Assembly: GCF_009727055.1 (NCBI RefSeq) | Contig: NC_052359.1 | Coordinates: 66,444,767 to 66,508,766 of the forward strand | Length of the DNA stretch: 64,000 nt | DNA from: Benincasa hispida | Taxonomy: Eukaryota > Streptophyta > Magnoliopsida > Cucurbitales > Cucurbitaceae | Reading direction: 5' to 3' | Part shown: positions 11,164 to 21,306 of the stretch, in pieces | Position numbering within the stretch: the stretch's first letter is position 1 | How the letters are laid out: each line of letters starts with the position of its first letter | Translations under genes and position numbers: made by a program | The notes under the pieces: generated by a model | The model's input: only the letters and a program-made list of their open reading frames with translations | Database searches by the model: none | What the model was told of the DNA's origin: nothing

Positions 11164-11268
11164 TTCGGCAAAATAGTTTGTTAATGGTATTTTTTTTTTA
11201 TTTCTTTGCAGAACTCTCAATTTCTGGCGAATTACGACCCAGAGATTTAGAGGAATTTTAGACGAAGA

Positions 11269-12042
11269 TTGAGAGACGCCAACAGCAACCACAATCAAAC
11301 AAAGAAGAGATGGCGGAGCAGCCTGGAAATAGAGCCAAATGATAATAATCTCATGGCGAATCCAATTTTGTTGGCAAACGATCGCAATAGGCCCATTAGG
11401 GACTATGCATTACCAAACCTCTATGATTTCTCTCCGAGAATCATGAGGCCTACCCTCGACGGAAGCAGATTCGAAATGAAATCGGTGATATTGCAGATGA
11501 TTCAGACTTTAGGTCAATTCGGAGGAAGGCGTGGCGAGGACCCGCACGCCCACCTCCGAAGTTTTATTGAAATCTGCAATACTTTTGTGTTCCCGAACAT
11601 CTCTGCTAAAGAAGTTCGACTAACGTTATTCTCATTTTCTTTCTGTGATCAGGCTAGGAAATGGCCATATTCTCTCGAGCCAGGAGAGATCACTTCTTGG
11701 AAACATGCAGTGGAGAAATTTATGAAGAAGTATTTTCCACCTACCGAGAACGCAAGATGAAGGAAACTGATTACAAATTTTGAACAAGACATGGACGAAT
11801 CGCTCAGCGATGCTTGGGCGAGGTTTAAAAGGTTGGTTCAGGATTGTCCACATAATGGGTTACTAGACTGCCTTCAAATGGAGATTTTTTATCATGGTTT
11901 GAATTCTGCGTCGCAGACCGCTGCCAATATGGCAGCCGCTGGTGGTCTGCTTGACAAAACATACGATGAGGCGAATAATATCCTGGATCAGCGCAAGGTC
12001 AGAAAAAAAATATCAATGAAGAAAATTTTTGTGCAAGGATAA
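11269..12042 (+). pseudogene. RE2 gag, truncated, one nonsense codon
   Basis: The Gag N-terminal half is homologous to RE1 Gag (RPTLDGSRFEMKSVILQMIQ, DPHAHLRSFIEICNTFVFPN, QMEIFYHGLNSASQ). The frame is continuous from 11269 to 12042 apart from a single TGA at 11758-11760, in the place of an arginine codon in RE1. The reading frame is therefore much better preserved than in RE1. It ends in unrelated residues after about 11990, where the internal deletion removed the zinc knuckle, protease and pol. Confidence 0.85.
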
Positions 12043-12312
12043 AATCATTTGACACCCCGGTAAAAAAATTTCTTTTTGAAATAAATCGTGGATATTCCGA
12101 AATTTAGTAAAGTCCTTTTGAAAGTTAAGCTTGCAGTCCCTAGGTCTTAGAAATATTTTAAGAAGAGACTTGAATAAGACTTAAGAAAATTCAGGTATAT
12201 AGGATTTGAATGAAGTATCCTTGAGAAGTCTAGGAAAAGAACTTTGCGATTGACTTGCTAAAGGAATCTTTAGCTTTTGCTTAAGGACAAACATTGTTTA
12301 AATTTGAGGGTG
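12043..12312 (+). other. RE2 residual 3' internal region with polypurine-like tract
   Basis: Non-coding 3' leader left after the deletion. It ends with AAATTTGAGGGTG immediately before the right LTR at 12313, the usual purine-rich second-strand priming site of this lineage. The remainder is AT-rich and carries no pol coding. Confidence 0.6.
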
Positions 12313-13975
12313 TGATAACGGGCAGAAATGTATGCTATCATAGTGCTAAGTTCTTAAACAATGTTGGATTGCGTTGATGAAATATGTTAACTTGCGTCCA
12401 TGAAGCATCGTTTTCATAATATTGTGGTTGCATGCGTCCAACGCATGAGAACAATTGATTTTTATATTTTTGTGTAGAATATGCGTTAACGCAATGCAAA
12501 AACTGCGATCATAGGAATTCATAGGTCGAGCGCAACTTCACCGCAAGGCTTTGTGTTGATCTTGCTCGCAAACATTCGCCCGACAAGGATCGCCGCAACT
12601 TGGTCAGCGCAACATGGTGGGCGCATCTGGGTGAAAGGCCAATTAAGAGCGATGGGACAGAAAGCTGATGACAGTCGAATCCAAATTAAGTTGGCAGCCG
12701 ATAACAGTCACAAAGTACATTCAGCTTTATCGGTGATAATTATTCGATGCATTAGTCAGGAATTAAAGTTGTCCCATCTGTACAACCAGGAGAGAGAAAC
12801 CGCCTTTCACCATGGATGCTCTATAAATACTAAGGGCATTCTTCAGAGAAGGGGTTGACAAGTTGATCAGTTCGCATGTCTTTGTTCTTAGTTTTCTTTC
12901 ATTTTAAGGCGGATGCAAGGGAGATTGTGCCGGTAGATCGTTTCGGTAAGCTTGGGAGAGCGCCGGAAGCTTTAAAGACAGAGAGAGGGCTGACGCCTGC
13001 GGAAATAGGAACATCTTTAGATCAGAATAGAGATTTCAGTGTAAAAAGCCTCGGTCAGCAAGGAATTGCTACCAAGCTATCTACCTTTACTTTTCATTGT
13101 CATTTTGTACTTAACTCATTTATGAAAATGGAATTTTCTTCTCTATATTTATTCACTCTCTGTTATTCACGCATGAGTAGCTAAATTAGTTGAATGGGTT
13201 GGAAGCATTTAGCTAGCACAACTAGGGAATCTTCATTCTTTGCGATTATCTTGTTTATGTATGCTTCATTCGTCCATTAGAGATACTTGGGAGGGTAGTC
13301 TAGGGACAGGATCTAGACTTGGGAAGGTCAGATTAGAATCTAGACTCGGAAGAGCCAGATTAGAACACATAAACAAGAGATAGGCACTTAGGAATGAGCA
13401 CTATTTGTTATCAACGCATCGCATGCATCCTAGAGATAGGATATGATTGTATGTGGTCACCTTGCTTTCATGCATTTTGCATCATCGCATAGGATAAGAG
13501 TAGAGGCTTATGGATGAGCTCTATGGACATTTTGCATTCAACACATGCGTCCTAGATTTAGGAGCATCGCATTTACATTAGAAATGACTTGTTGGGAATG
13601 GTTGTAACATGATCGTATAGTCTAACGCATTCCCAAGTAATGCTAGCTAAAGATCTTCTCAACCCGTTCATTGCATACTCATTGCATCTATCAATGCAAC
13701 TGTCTTTTCTCAACTCCGCCGCATTTGTTTATTTCTTTTTCATCAACGCAAACACAATCCCATCTTCTATTTATTTATCCGGTTACTGCAAAGTTCTTCA
13801 TAAAAATTACCAACGCAAACTGTTTTCACAAGTCCCTGTGTTCGACCCTGGACTTACCAGAAAACTCAAAGGAATTTACACTTGGATTTCGCTGGGGAAA
13901 CTTGAGTGCACAACGCAATTCCATCAGTTATCTACGCATAACATCCATATTTCCACTTTATAAATACAAGCATCA
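12313..13975 (+). repeat. RE2 right LTR
   Basis: A 1663-bp copy of the left LTR, with scattered base changes and a few small indels. Examples are an extra CACCATGG-containing word near 12808 and TTATCTACG near 13928. Confidence 0.9.
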
Positions 13976-15165
13976 ATTATCTACTGTGATTTTATCAGTT
14001 TTATAAACTTTTGTATATATGTTGGATAAAATTCTATCAGGTACATGATTGTAAGCTCCATATCACTTGGGGAAAGAACTGTTTGCTGGAAGTTATTTTT
14101 AATTATGAGTTCAATCCAAGAAAATATGCAATGTTATTATATGTCATGGTAGGCCTTTGCTCTCCTCGAGTCCTCTCGACTTCACAAGACATCCCGATAT
14201 TTATTCAATATCTACTACTTTTTTGTATTATTTATTGGACCTATTTTTGGAGCTTTGTTTCTGGTTTATTTTACGTACGAAGAATGAGGAAGTTCAACCA
14301 CCATTTTTTGCTTGAGCTATTTACAAAAGTTTAAGCAGTTCTTTGGAGCATTTTTGCAAGAGTTTGGATGTTGATATTGTCAATTTGCTTATCTCAAACT
14401 ATTAGTTTTGATTTTTGAAACTTATATTTTGGTTTGATATAAATATATTTAAACATTGATAGACTACTATCAGTGTCTATCAATGTTTAAATATATATTA
14501 TATACTTTTAGAGTCTATCAATTCCATAGTTCACTGATAGATATTGATAGACTTCTATTAGTGTCTATCAACTCTTAACTCAATTACTATAATGCTATAA
14601 TGCTTCTAGTTCTGATGCCAAAACTGAATCAACCATGCATAATCCTAATATTGCAACAACTTTTACATAAAAAAATGAAATCAATATATAAATTTTAATA
14701 ACCAAAATTGCTATACTGTATCATATGGTAAAGAAGAAACACTGACTTTCAAATTGACCATTAGACAAGTTCAATATCAATATCCATGATCAGTTCCTCA
14801 AGTATCTTCTTTTTCATAATAGCACAAAAATAAATTACTCTCTATTAGTGATATACACTGATTGAAAGATATCAATGTATATCAACACAATGGTATATCA
14901 GTGTGTATAAATAATAGACACTGATAAAAATCTATCAGTGTCTATTAGTGTATATCAGTGTTTGTATAAATGGGTATATCACATGTTTCAATCTAAAAAA
15001 GGAATATAAACAAAGAAATTTAGGAATTTTATTCATATAAAGATAGTGTTCCATTCACTTACAAACTCAATAATAGAACCAACCAAGGGCAAAAATAACT
15101 TTCATAAGTTCTAATATTAATCTATTTGGCAATAGAAGGGAAAAAATGCAACTATAATGATTACA
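13976..15165. other. MULE-derived segment with GATAGACA repeats, no recognised gene
   Basis: This continues the MULE territory beyond RE2. An open stretch at 14011-14334 (+) has no family I recognise. Dense TATCAGTGTCTATCA/TGATAGACACTGATAG words lie at 14445-14575 and 14840-14990. The rest is AT-rich. It is also the 3' flank of the reverse-strand MURA relic, so part may be its terminal exon or untranslated region. Confidence 0.45.
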
Positions 15166-15593
15166 TCATTGACTAATTAGGCGAAGTTTGCAAGTCCTAG
15201 AATTGTGACCTTTAGAATGACAATGACTACATCTTAATGAACTACTTTTAGCTTCACCTATAGATAGAATCCTTTGTTTTTTAGGTCTTCTTGCTGAATG
15301 TTTTAAAATAAGAGGTAATGCTCTAATGCCATATCTAAAACCCTCCAATTTGAATGGACTCTAATAGGTTGAACACAACCCATATATGTCCATGACAATG
15401 CGCTTGAGTAATAATAATTAGATACATAAGAATAAATATCCATGTTAAGTAGCCGAAGAACAGCAAGTGCATGAGAGCATGGAATTTCTTCAAAATCCCA
15501 TACTCGACAGCTACAAGATCTCAAATTAATCTTTACTAGGAATTGTTTATCACCATCCATTACTAAGTATTCAACGTTGTCAATAGGATGAAC
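15166..15593 (-). pseudogene. MURA-type transposase, C-terminal exon with SWIM and CCHC motifs
   Basis: This is the C-terminal part of a Mutator-superfamily (MuDR/MURA) transposase. The exon starts after a TTATTAG acceptor at 15594 with VHPIDNVEYLVMDG. It carries the SWIM zinc-finger motif CSCRVWDFEEIPCSHALAVL (C-x-C...C-x-H) and then NYYYSSALSWTYMGCVQPI, the canonical post-SWIM block. A frameshift near 15350 moves the rest to another frame: RRPKKQRILSIGEAKSS and the zinc knuckle CSHCHSKGHNSRTC (C-x2-C-x4-H-x4-C), ending at 15166. SWIM and CCHC motifs are DNA-binding modules of plant MULE transposases. An upstream exon lies beyond the Copia insertion at 21140-21306. Confidence 0.85.
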
Positions 15594-15782
15594 CTAATAA
15601 ATAAAAATGGGAAAAGAAATCAACATATTACAAACATACCAAACATACCAAATATACAAATAAATAAAAAGTGGTAGAAATCTATCGATGTTAGTGTGAT
15701 AGATTTATATCACAGTCTATCAGTGACAGACAGTGATGTATTTCTATCACTGATAGATAGTGATATAAATCTATCATTGTCT
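15594..15782 (-). other. MURA intron with GATAGACA repeats, split by RE3
   Basis: AT-rich sequence with several copies of TATCACTGATAGATAGTGAT-like palindromes (15675-15780). It lies between two MURA coding blocks and is broken by RE3 at 15782. The repeat matches that in the introns of DUF1985 copies A and B. Confidence 0.6.
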
Positions 15783-16252
15783 TGAAGGATCTCTTAACGA
15801 AGAGTTCCATGAGCGCGTTCAGATCACTCCAATTTCACCGTGACCGAAATACACTATATACATTCAAACGCACAGTTATGCAAACAAACAGTAATTACGG
15901 CATGCTTTGAACATAAAATAACAAGGGAGAGAGTTCTCATACCAGTTGAAGACGCTCTTCAAGCTATGGAACTCAACGCAGCGGAAGACCTCTACCCGAT
16001 CAACTAACGTTCAGCAGTTGCATCGACTACAGTAGCACGAACAACCGCAAACAAACAAACGCAGCGGGGATGACACACCAGAAATGAGCCCTAGGTATTC
16101 TCGGAGTGAGAACCCAAAACGTGGTCTTTGGTGAGTTTGGTAGAGGTAGAAGAAAGAACTGATCGTGTAGACGATAAGCAAGTGGGAGAGAATATGAAGC
16201 TATCGCATAGCTAGATGCTTATCGCTTAGAAGAAACTACATGATCGTTTAGG
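15783..16252 (-). repeat. RE3 3' LTR, only the terminal 470 bp left
   Basis: It matches 18957-19430 (TGAAGGATCTCTTAACGAAG on the + strand). Similarity stops at the CGATCGTTTAGGAAC word, where gag sequence begins. The break falls inside the ACGATCGT minisatellite of the LTR. Confidence 0.85.
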
Positions 16253-16545
16253 AACAGTTGTCCAAACATCCCTTGCATGGACTCCATGATCTCACGCGTT
16301 GAGACCATAGGCTCATGTTTCTTGGCCAAGACTTTAGAAAGGCTTGCCAAGATGTAGGCTCGGGCCTACTCAGCCTCCCGAACATTTCGAGCGACATAAG
16401 GAGCTGGAATAGGAGGGCAAGTCTCCATGAGAGCGAACATGAGATCCTCGATGATCAGGATCGTCGTGATCATGTGTTTCCATATTGCGAAATTATCACT
16501 AGTTAGTTTTTCGGCGCTTAACAAAGCCAACGTGGTTGTTGCCAT
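16252..16545 (-). pseudogene. RE3 Copia gag, 5' fragment
   Basis: On the - strand an ATG at 16545 opens a frame starting MATTTLALLSAEKLTSDNF, followed by MITTILIIEDLMFAL and, after one TAG near 16362, ARAYILASLS and LAKKHEP. This is the N-terminal half of Copia Gag (UBN2-like). It is homologous to the gag at 51787 and, more closely, to the broken gag at 63268. The frame stops at the deletion junction with the LTR remnant. Confidence 0.8.
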
Positions 16546-18942
16546 TTTGAAAAAGTGTTGTTGTTGAAAATACGAATAAAACTTTATTAGATTTTGCTAA
16601 ACCACTTTTAAACCAATCAATTTTGCAAAATAGTTTCAAGAGTTATAGATTTCTATTTTACAATGATGCCCCCGTGAAGCAGGATAAACGTCATTGGTGG
16701 GGTGATCAGTTGCCCCTTTGCTGGGATGAGACATTCTTAACCATTAGGCAAAACCAACTCTTGGAACTGAACCTAAAAGCCACCATTTTTCAGTCCAAAA
16801 CTGTTAACCTTTAACAATTTTGTGTAAGTGTGACCCCTCCCTTTTGGTGCCAAAGTCCCGCCCTAATAAGCCCACCGTAGGGAAGAAGCAGATTAGGACA
16901 AGAGACTAAGTTACCTTATCCTCTTACAGGAGATCAAATAAAGAAACGCGCAAAACTGCCATCCTTTAGGGGGACACTCCCAAGGTGCCATGAGGCGACG
17001 CGCAGTAACTTTATTCAACCTAATGAGGGAGACCAAGGGATATGCTATCACACTTCCTGTTCCCACTTACTATGAACACTCTCTCCATCCACCTTGATAT
17101 TGACCTATCCAAACACCATCCGTTGGGGGGGAAAGCCAAAGGCGTCACGAGGCCATAGATCTCACAGTGTGGACTATTTAGGAGAAACATGAAAGATTTA
17201 AGTGAAGCATCTTATGCCCCAAGTACCTCCCACTGAATGTTCTACCTAGGGGTTCATTAACCTAGATAATCCGGCTACTGGTTTTAGTCTAAGTCATCTT
17301 TTTAAACTCTGCTCATAAACAACGTTTGTCTATGAAAAAAATGAACAAGTTCAAGTAGTCACATTTAAACACTTTAATGGACTATCCTTAACATGCATGC
17401 ATGCATCAAATCTATCTAATTCACCTTTCCAGGTAAGTTCCCAGGTAGGGGTGTTACATTTTCGTCAACTTAAATACCCTAGCCTAGACAGAACTTGCCT
17501 TAGACAAAAGGTCCCTTATAGATAGATTTGCTACACTTTATCATTTTATTAGCCAATTTAATCCTATTAAACTGATTAAAAGATTAAAGCCTTAGGGTTG
17601 CTAATCATATTAGAACCGTGATCTTAGGTCTATGTGATCCAAGTTTTAAACACTTTAAAACCATGAATTAAACCTAAGTGAGCTTGCATGTCTTTCTTAT
17701 TTCTTTTAGTTCTAATTTCTCTTTAACTTTTAAAAAGAAACAACTAAAAAACATTGTGCGCAACGAGGTGTTAATAATATTTATAAAGTAACCTCTGTGT
17801 CATGCAACATGCAATGTCCGGTCATTACTATACATAACTTTTATATAACGCATAACAACCAAGCAAACATGCTATCATTCACCCTTATACTATAACAATT
17901 ATAATATAGAGATGATGCATGTCAATGATTTTTATGCATGCATAAATATAACTCTTATATTATATGATGCATGAGCATACTCTTACATAATTAAATTATG
18001 CTTCTCTAAATTATAACAAATACAATAAAGAGATGATGCATGACCAATGCATAACCTAAGGTGGGATTTACTATATGTGTATACCAAATGACATATTAAA
18101 AACATACATCGCATGTAATAAATAAAGGATTAATGAACCGGGATGAGCCTTTACAAAAATAAGAATGAAATAACCCTATTTATTACATTTTTCATTGAGC
18201 AAACCGATTCACAGGCGAACTGGGACTTGAACCGCTAGGAGAACTCCATCGTGTAGTAAACGCCGTAGGTAGATGATCGTCTAGCACGCACTAGACGATA
18301 GAAGCAAAATTAAACAGTTGCATAGACGACAACGAGGTTGTGAAGCCTGATCGTCTATTCGATCATTTAACGCGGTGACAGGTAAACAATTTACCTTGTG
18401 TTACTAAGCGATCATTTAGGCAGTTACTAAGCGATGAAGCTTGCTGGCCTAAACGATTGTCTAGTGCGCATGCACGTTAAACGATACGCGAGCATCCCAT
18501 CGTCTAACGACCCGATCCTCAACGATCGTGTATCCGATCGTCGACACGATGCGATAAACCCTTGATTGCATACCCCATCATCTAACTGATGTGATCAACA
18601 GTGATTGCGTACCCCATCATCTGCACGATGCGATCAACCCTTGATCGTCTCCTTCCTCGAAGAACTGCAATGCTTGCTCCGATCTTCTTCACGAACGACT
18701 CAAAACTAAAACAAGCTTTGAATACAAACTCAATAATGATTATTAATGCCCAAAAACGAAGGGGCCTTTATAAACAACCGCAAATGTAAAAGAATTAAAT
18801 CAAACCGAGGCTAACATCCACAAAAACATCCATTAATCCGCACATCCACAGTAATTTAACGATTAAACAGTGTAGAAATGCACCCACCAAGAATGTATAT
18901 GTAATTTTGTTGCAATATATGAAATTGGAGTATCAGAACCTG
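16546..18942 (-). other. RE3 long untranslated leader between primer site and gag
   Basis: No coding signal. The segment 17010-17880 is the reverse complement of a homologous leader at 60700-61573 (shared CACCATCCGTTGGGGG / CCCAACGGATGGTG and CTACCTAGG words). Near the primer site (18240-18640) it holds many CGATCGTCTA/TAGACGAT words, the same minisatellite vocabulary as the LTR. Confidence 0.65.
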
Positions 18943-18955
18943 GCCCTAATACCAA
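18943..18955 (-). other. RE3 primer binding site (tRNA-iMet)
   Basis: On the - strand TTGGTATTAGGGCC directly follows the LTR end. Copia elements typically carry TGGTATCAGAGC, complementary to the 3' end of initiator tRNA-Met; two changes are present. Confidence 0.75.
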
Positions 18956-18956
18956 T

Positions 18957-21106
18957 TGAAGGATCTCTTAACGAAGAGTTCCATAAGTGCGTTCGGATCG
19001 CTCCAATTTCACCGTGACCGAAATACGCCATATACATTCAAATGCACAGTTATGCAAACAAACAGTAATTAACGGCATGCTTTGAACATAAAATAACAAG
19101 GGAGAGAGTTCTCATACCAGTTGAAGATGCTCTTCAAGCTATGGAACTCAACGCAGTGGAAGACCTTTACCCGATCAACCAACGTCCAACAGATGCGTCA
19201 ACTACAGCAGCACGAACAACCACAAACAAACGAACACAGCAAGGATGACACCACTAAAAAAGAGCCCTAGGTATTCTCGGAGTGAGAATCCAAAGCGTGG
19301 TCTTTGGTGAGTTTGGTAAAGGTAGGAGGAAGAACTGATCGTGTAGACGATAAGCAAGTGGGAGAGAATATGAAGCTATCGCATAGCTAGATGCTTATCG
19401 CTTAGAAGAAACTACACGATCATGTAGATTTTATTGAATGATCATTTAGGAATAAGTAGGCGATCGTTTAGCAAACATGGCACACTATACGATCGTGTAA
19501 GAAAGCTAATCGATCGTTTAGAAACTAGTGTGCGATCGTTTAGGTGCTAGGTAGACGATCGTTTAGGTGCGAGGTATGCAATCGTTTAGGCGCTGAGCGA
19601 CTATCGTATAGGCTCTCGACTTTACGCGATTGTTTACGTTTCCACACCAACGCAAAAACCTCCGATCTTTTTCCAAACCACTCAAAATGAAAACAAATTT
19701 CATTTTTATTCTTCGGTTACAATAATCGATGCTATTTTCCCACTAACACACGTCCAAGAGAGATTTTAGGTTAATTATCATATAATTAACCAATTAAATT
19801 ATTAATAAATATAATCATATTATATTTTTACCATATAGTTTGATATCATATATCTACTATAGTAATTTATCCTCTACTTGATATAAAACATATTTATATC
19901 TAATTTCCTCCAAAATAATGTATCTCATACATTTAGCCAATTATATCATATATAATTAACCAGTCCAATTATATCATATATAATGGAACTTCCTCTTGCC
20001 AATTTGAACATTTCAAATTAACCCAAACACTGATTCTCGACTTTATCCAAGCTACCTATGGGACCTAATGAACTTGTGGCTCGAAGCTCCAATGGTCCGT
20101 GAATAGCTAACTAAACTCTTTAGCCACGAGATCCACCATCCGTTAACTGTCAGGCATTCCACTAAAGACCAACAGCTAAACTCTTCTTACCACAAATATA
20201 TTTTTGTGTCCATCAAATATAACCAATCATGAATACGATGACCCTTCACAGATGTTGGTAAGTACAGCTGGACCAAATTACCATTTTGCCCTTGCAATTA
20301 CATCTCACTCCTTAAGTACTACTGATTCCTCTAATGAACATATAACATAGTCCAACTATGTGTGAACACCTCTCGGGCCAAGAGAAAGTGTGTGGCGCCA
20401 CATCGTTCAAGCCCTAGAATCAGCCCTTAAAGGGAGCTATCTATCTACTTACCCCTGCCTCCAGGAAGGAGTGAATTCCATCTTGTGTAGCTGAGCTCCC
20501 AGCTCCCAAATCAGACGAATCCTCAAAATGGTAGGTTTGAATTGGCGACCTCGCACCTATACAAATCAAAGGACCACCCTCAATGGCAGGAGTTCCCAAC
20601 TTACTCAGGATTGAGGTCATGTTACCTATGGTCATTCTAGTGAAGTAAAGTCTCTATCATGAACGATGTTATATAACGAGACATTAACACTTCGTGGTCA
20701 GGTCTTATACAAACTCTTTGTATAGGACGCCCCTGCTCGCATGTCCACAACACGAATGATCAGGATCAGACCATCTGTGACAAGTCACAACACTTGTGAC
20801 CATTCCACAAAGCGGGCCGCATCCATAGCGTTACCAGGATAAGGTTTCCCTCCTATATTCATATACTACAAACCATTTTGGTTATCACTTAAGACATGAT
20901 CCACTTGTTTGTCACCATATACATGCTTGAGTTACATACAGATAACTAGGGATTTTAAGTTTATTGGTTTGTTGTAAAGAAAATAAAATATGCAACTGAA
21001 CAAAATCAAGATGTGAAGTAAAATATCATATATTATACAACACAAGCGTTCGTACAAACTGTTTACAAACTACAAAACACGAGACTTTAGGGCATCAACC
21101 CCAACA
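18957..21106 (-). repeat. RE3 5' LTR (2150 bp)
   Basis: TGTTGGGGTTGATGCCCTAA to ATCCTTCA on the - strand. It shares long blocks with the LTRs at 21307-23410, 23501-25325, 43445-44778 and 55129-56733, for example AATGAACA, CACCTCTCGGGCCA and CTTTGTATAGGACGCCCCTG, showing one broad LTR lineage. Confidence 0.9.
19415..19635. repeat. ACGATCGT minisatellite inside RE3 LTR
   Basis: About nine degenerate copies of a 20-28 bp unit built around CGATCGTTTAG or CGATCGTGTAG. The core is self-complementary. A comparable block occupies the same LTR position at 21655-21990 and a sibling block is in the RE3 leader. Confidence 0.8.
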
Positions 21107-21306
21107 AGTCTATCACACTAAATATCATTCTCCTATCAATTTTATAAAGAACACTTATCATGAAACTTCTTGATTGTTCATGTTGGTTGCGTAATATATT
21201 TTCTGCCCAGGGAGTCAACATTGTTGTCATTGAAAAACTAGCTTTCCTTCGATCATGAAACCATTTTTGCAGTAAACCTATAATTGCATCGAGTAAACTT
21301 GCAACC
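21107..21306 (-). pseudogene. MURA-type transposase, upstream exon fragment
   Basis: Reading on the - strand from 21305, the open frame contains LLDAIIGLLQKWFHDRRKAS and LTPWAENILRNQHEQSRS. This is the helical block that precedes the SWIM domain in plant MULE transposases (usual pattern: R.LLQ.WF..RR..A, then LTPWAE..L). It ends near 21150 and is followed by intron-like AT-rich sequence up to RE3. Together with 15166-15593 it forms one broken transposase gene. The 5' part, with the DDE catalytic core, should lie to the right but is cut off by the next LTR. Confidence 0.75.

Larger units (their letters stand above)
9489..13975 (+). mobile_element. Ty3-type (Athila/Tat-like) LTR retrotransposon RE2, pol-deleted
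   Basis: A second element of the same lineage as RE1. Both LTRs begin TGATAACGGGCAGAAAT and end AAGCATCA or GAGCATCA, and the internal region is only 1174 bp. The 5-bp flanks are GTTAT (9484-9488) and ATTAT (13976-13980), a target duplication with one change. It keeps the tRNA-Asp primer site, the first part of gag and the 3' end with a polypurine-like stretch; the rest of gag, protease and all of pol are deleted. It inserted in the same orientation as RE1 and copy A. Confidence 0.88.
15783..21106 (-). mobile_element. Copia-type LTR retrotransposon RE3, internally deleted
   Basis: Read on the - strand, the element starts TGTTGGGGTTGATGCCCTAA at 21106 and ends GAGATCCTTCA at 15783. Flanking 5-mers are TGTCT (15778-15782) and AGTCT (21107-21111), a target duplication with one change. 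The 5' LTR is complete (18957-21106), followed by a tRNA-iMet primer site, a 2.4-kb leader and the first part of gag. The rest of gag, pol and most of the 3' LTR are deleted, joining gag to the last 470 bp of the 3' LTR at about 16252. It lies in an intron of the MURA relic. Confidence 0.85.

Noticed and set aside
14011..14334. 107-codon frame between RE2 and MURA, considered as a Ulp1 protease exon
   Set aside because: No His-Asp-Cys motif pattern (HW, D, QxxxxDCG) of Ulp1 could be found, so no family was assigned.
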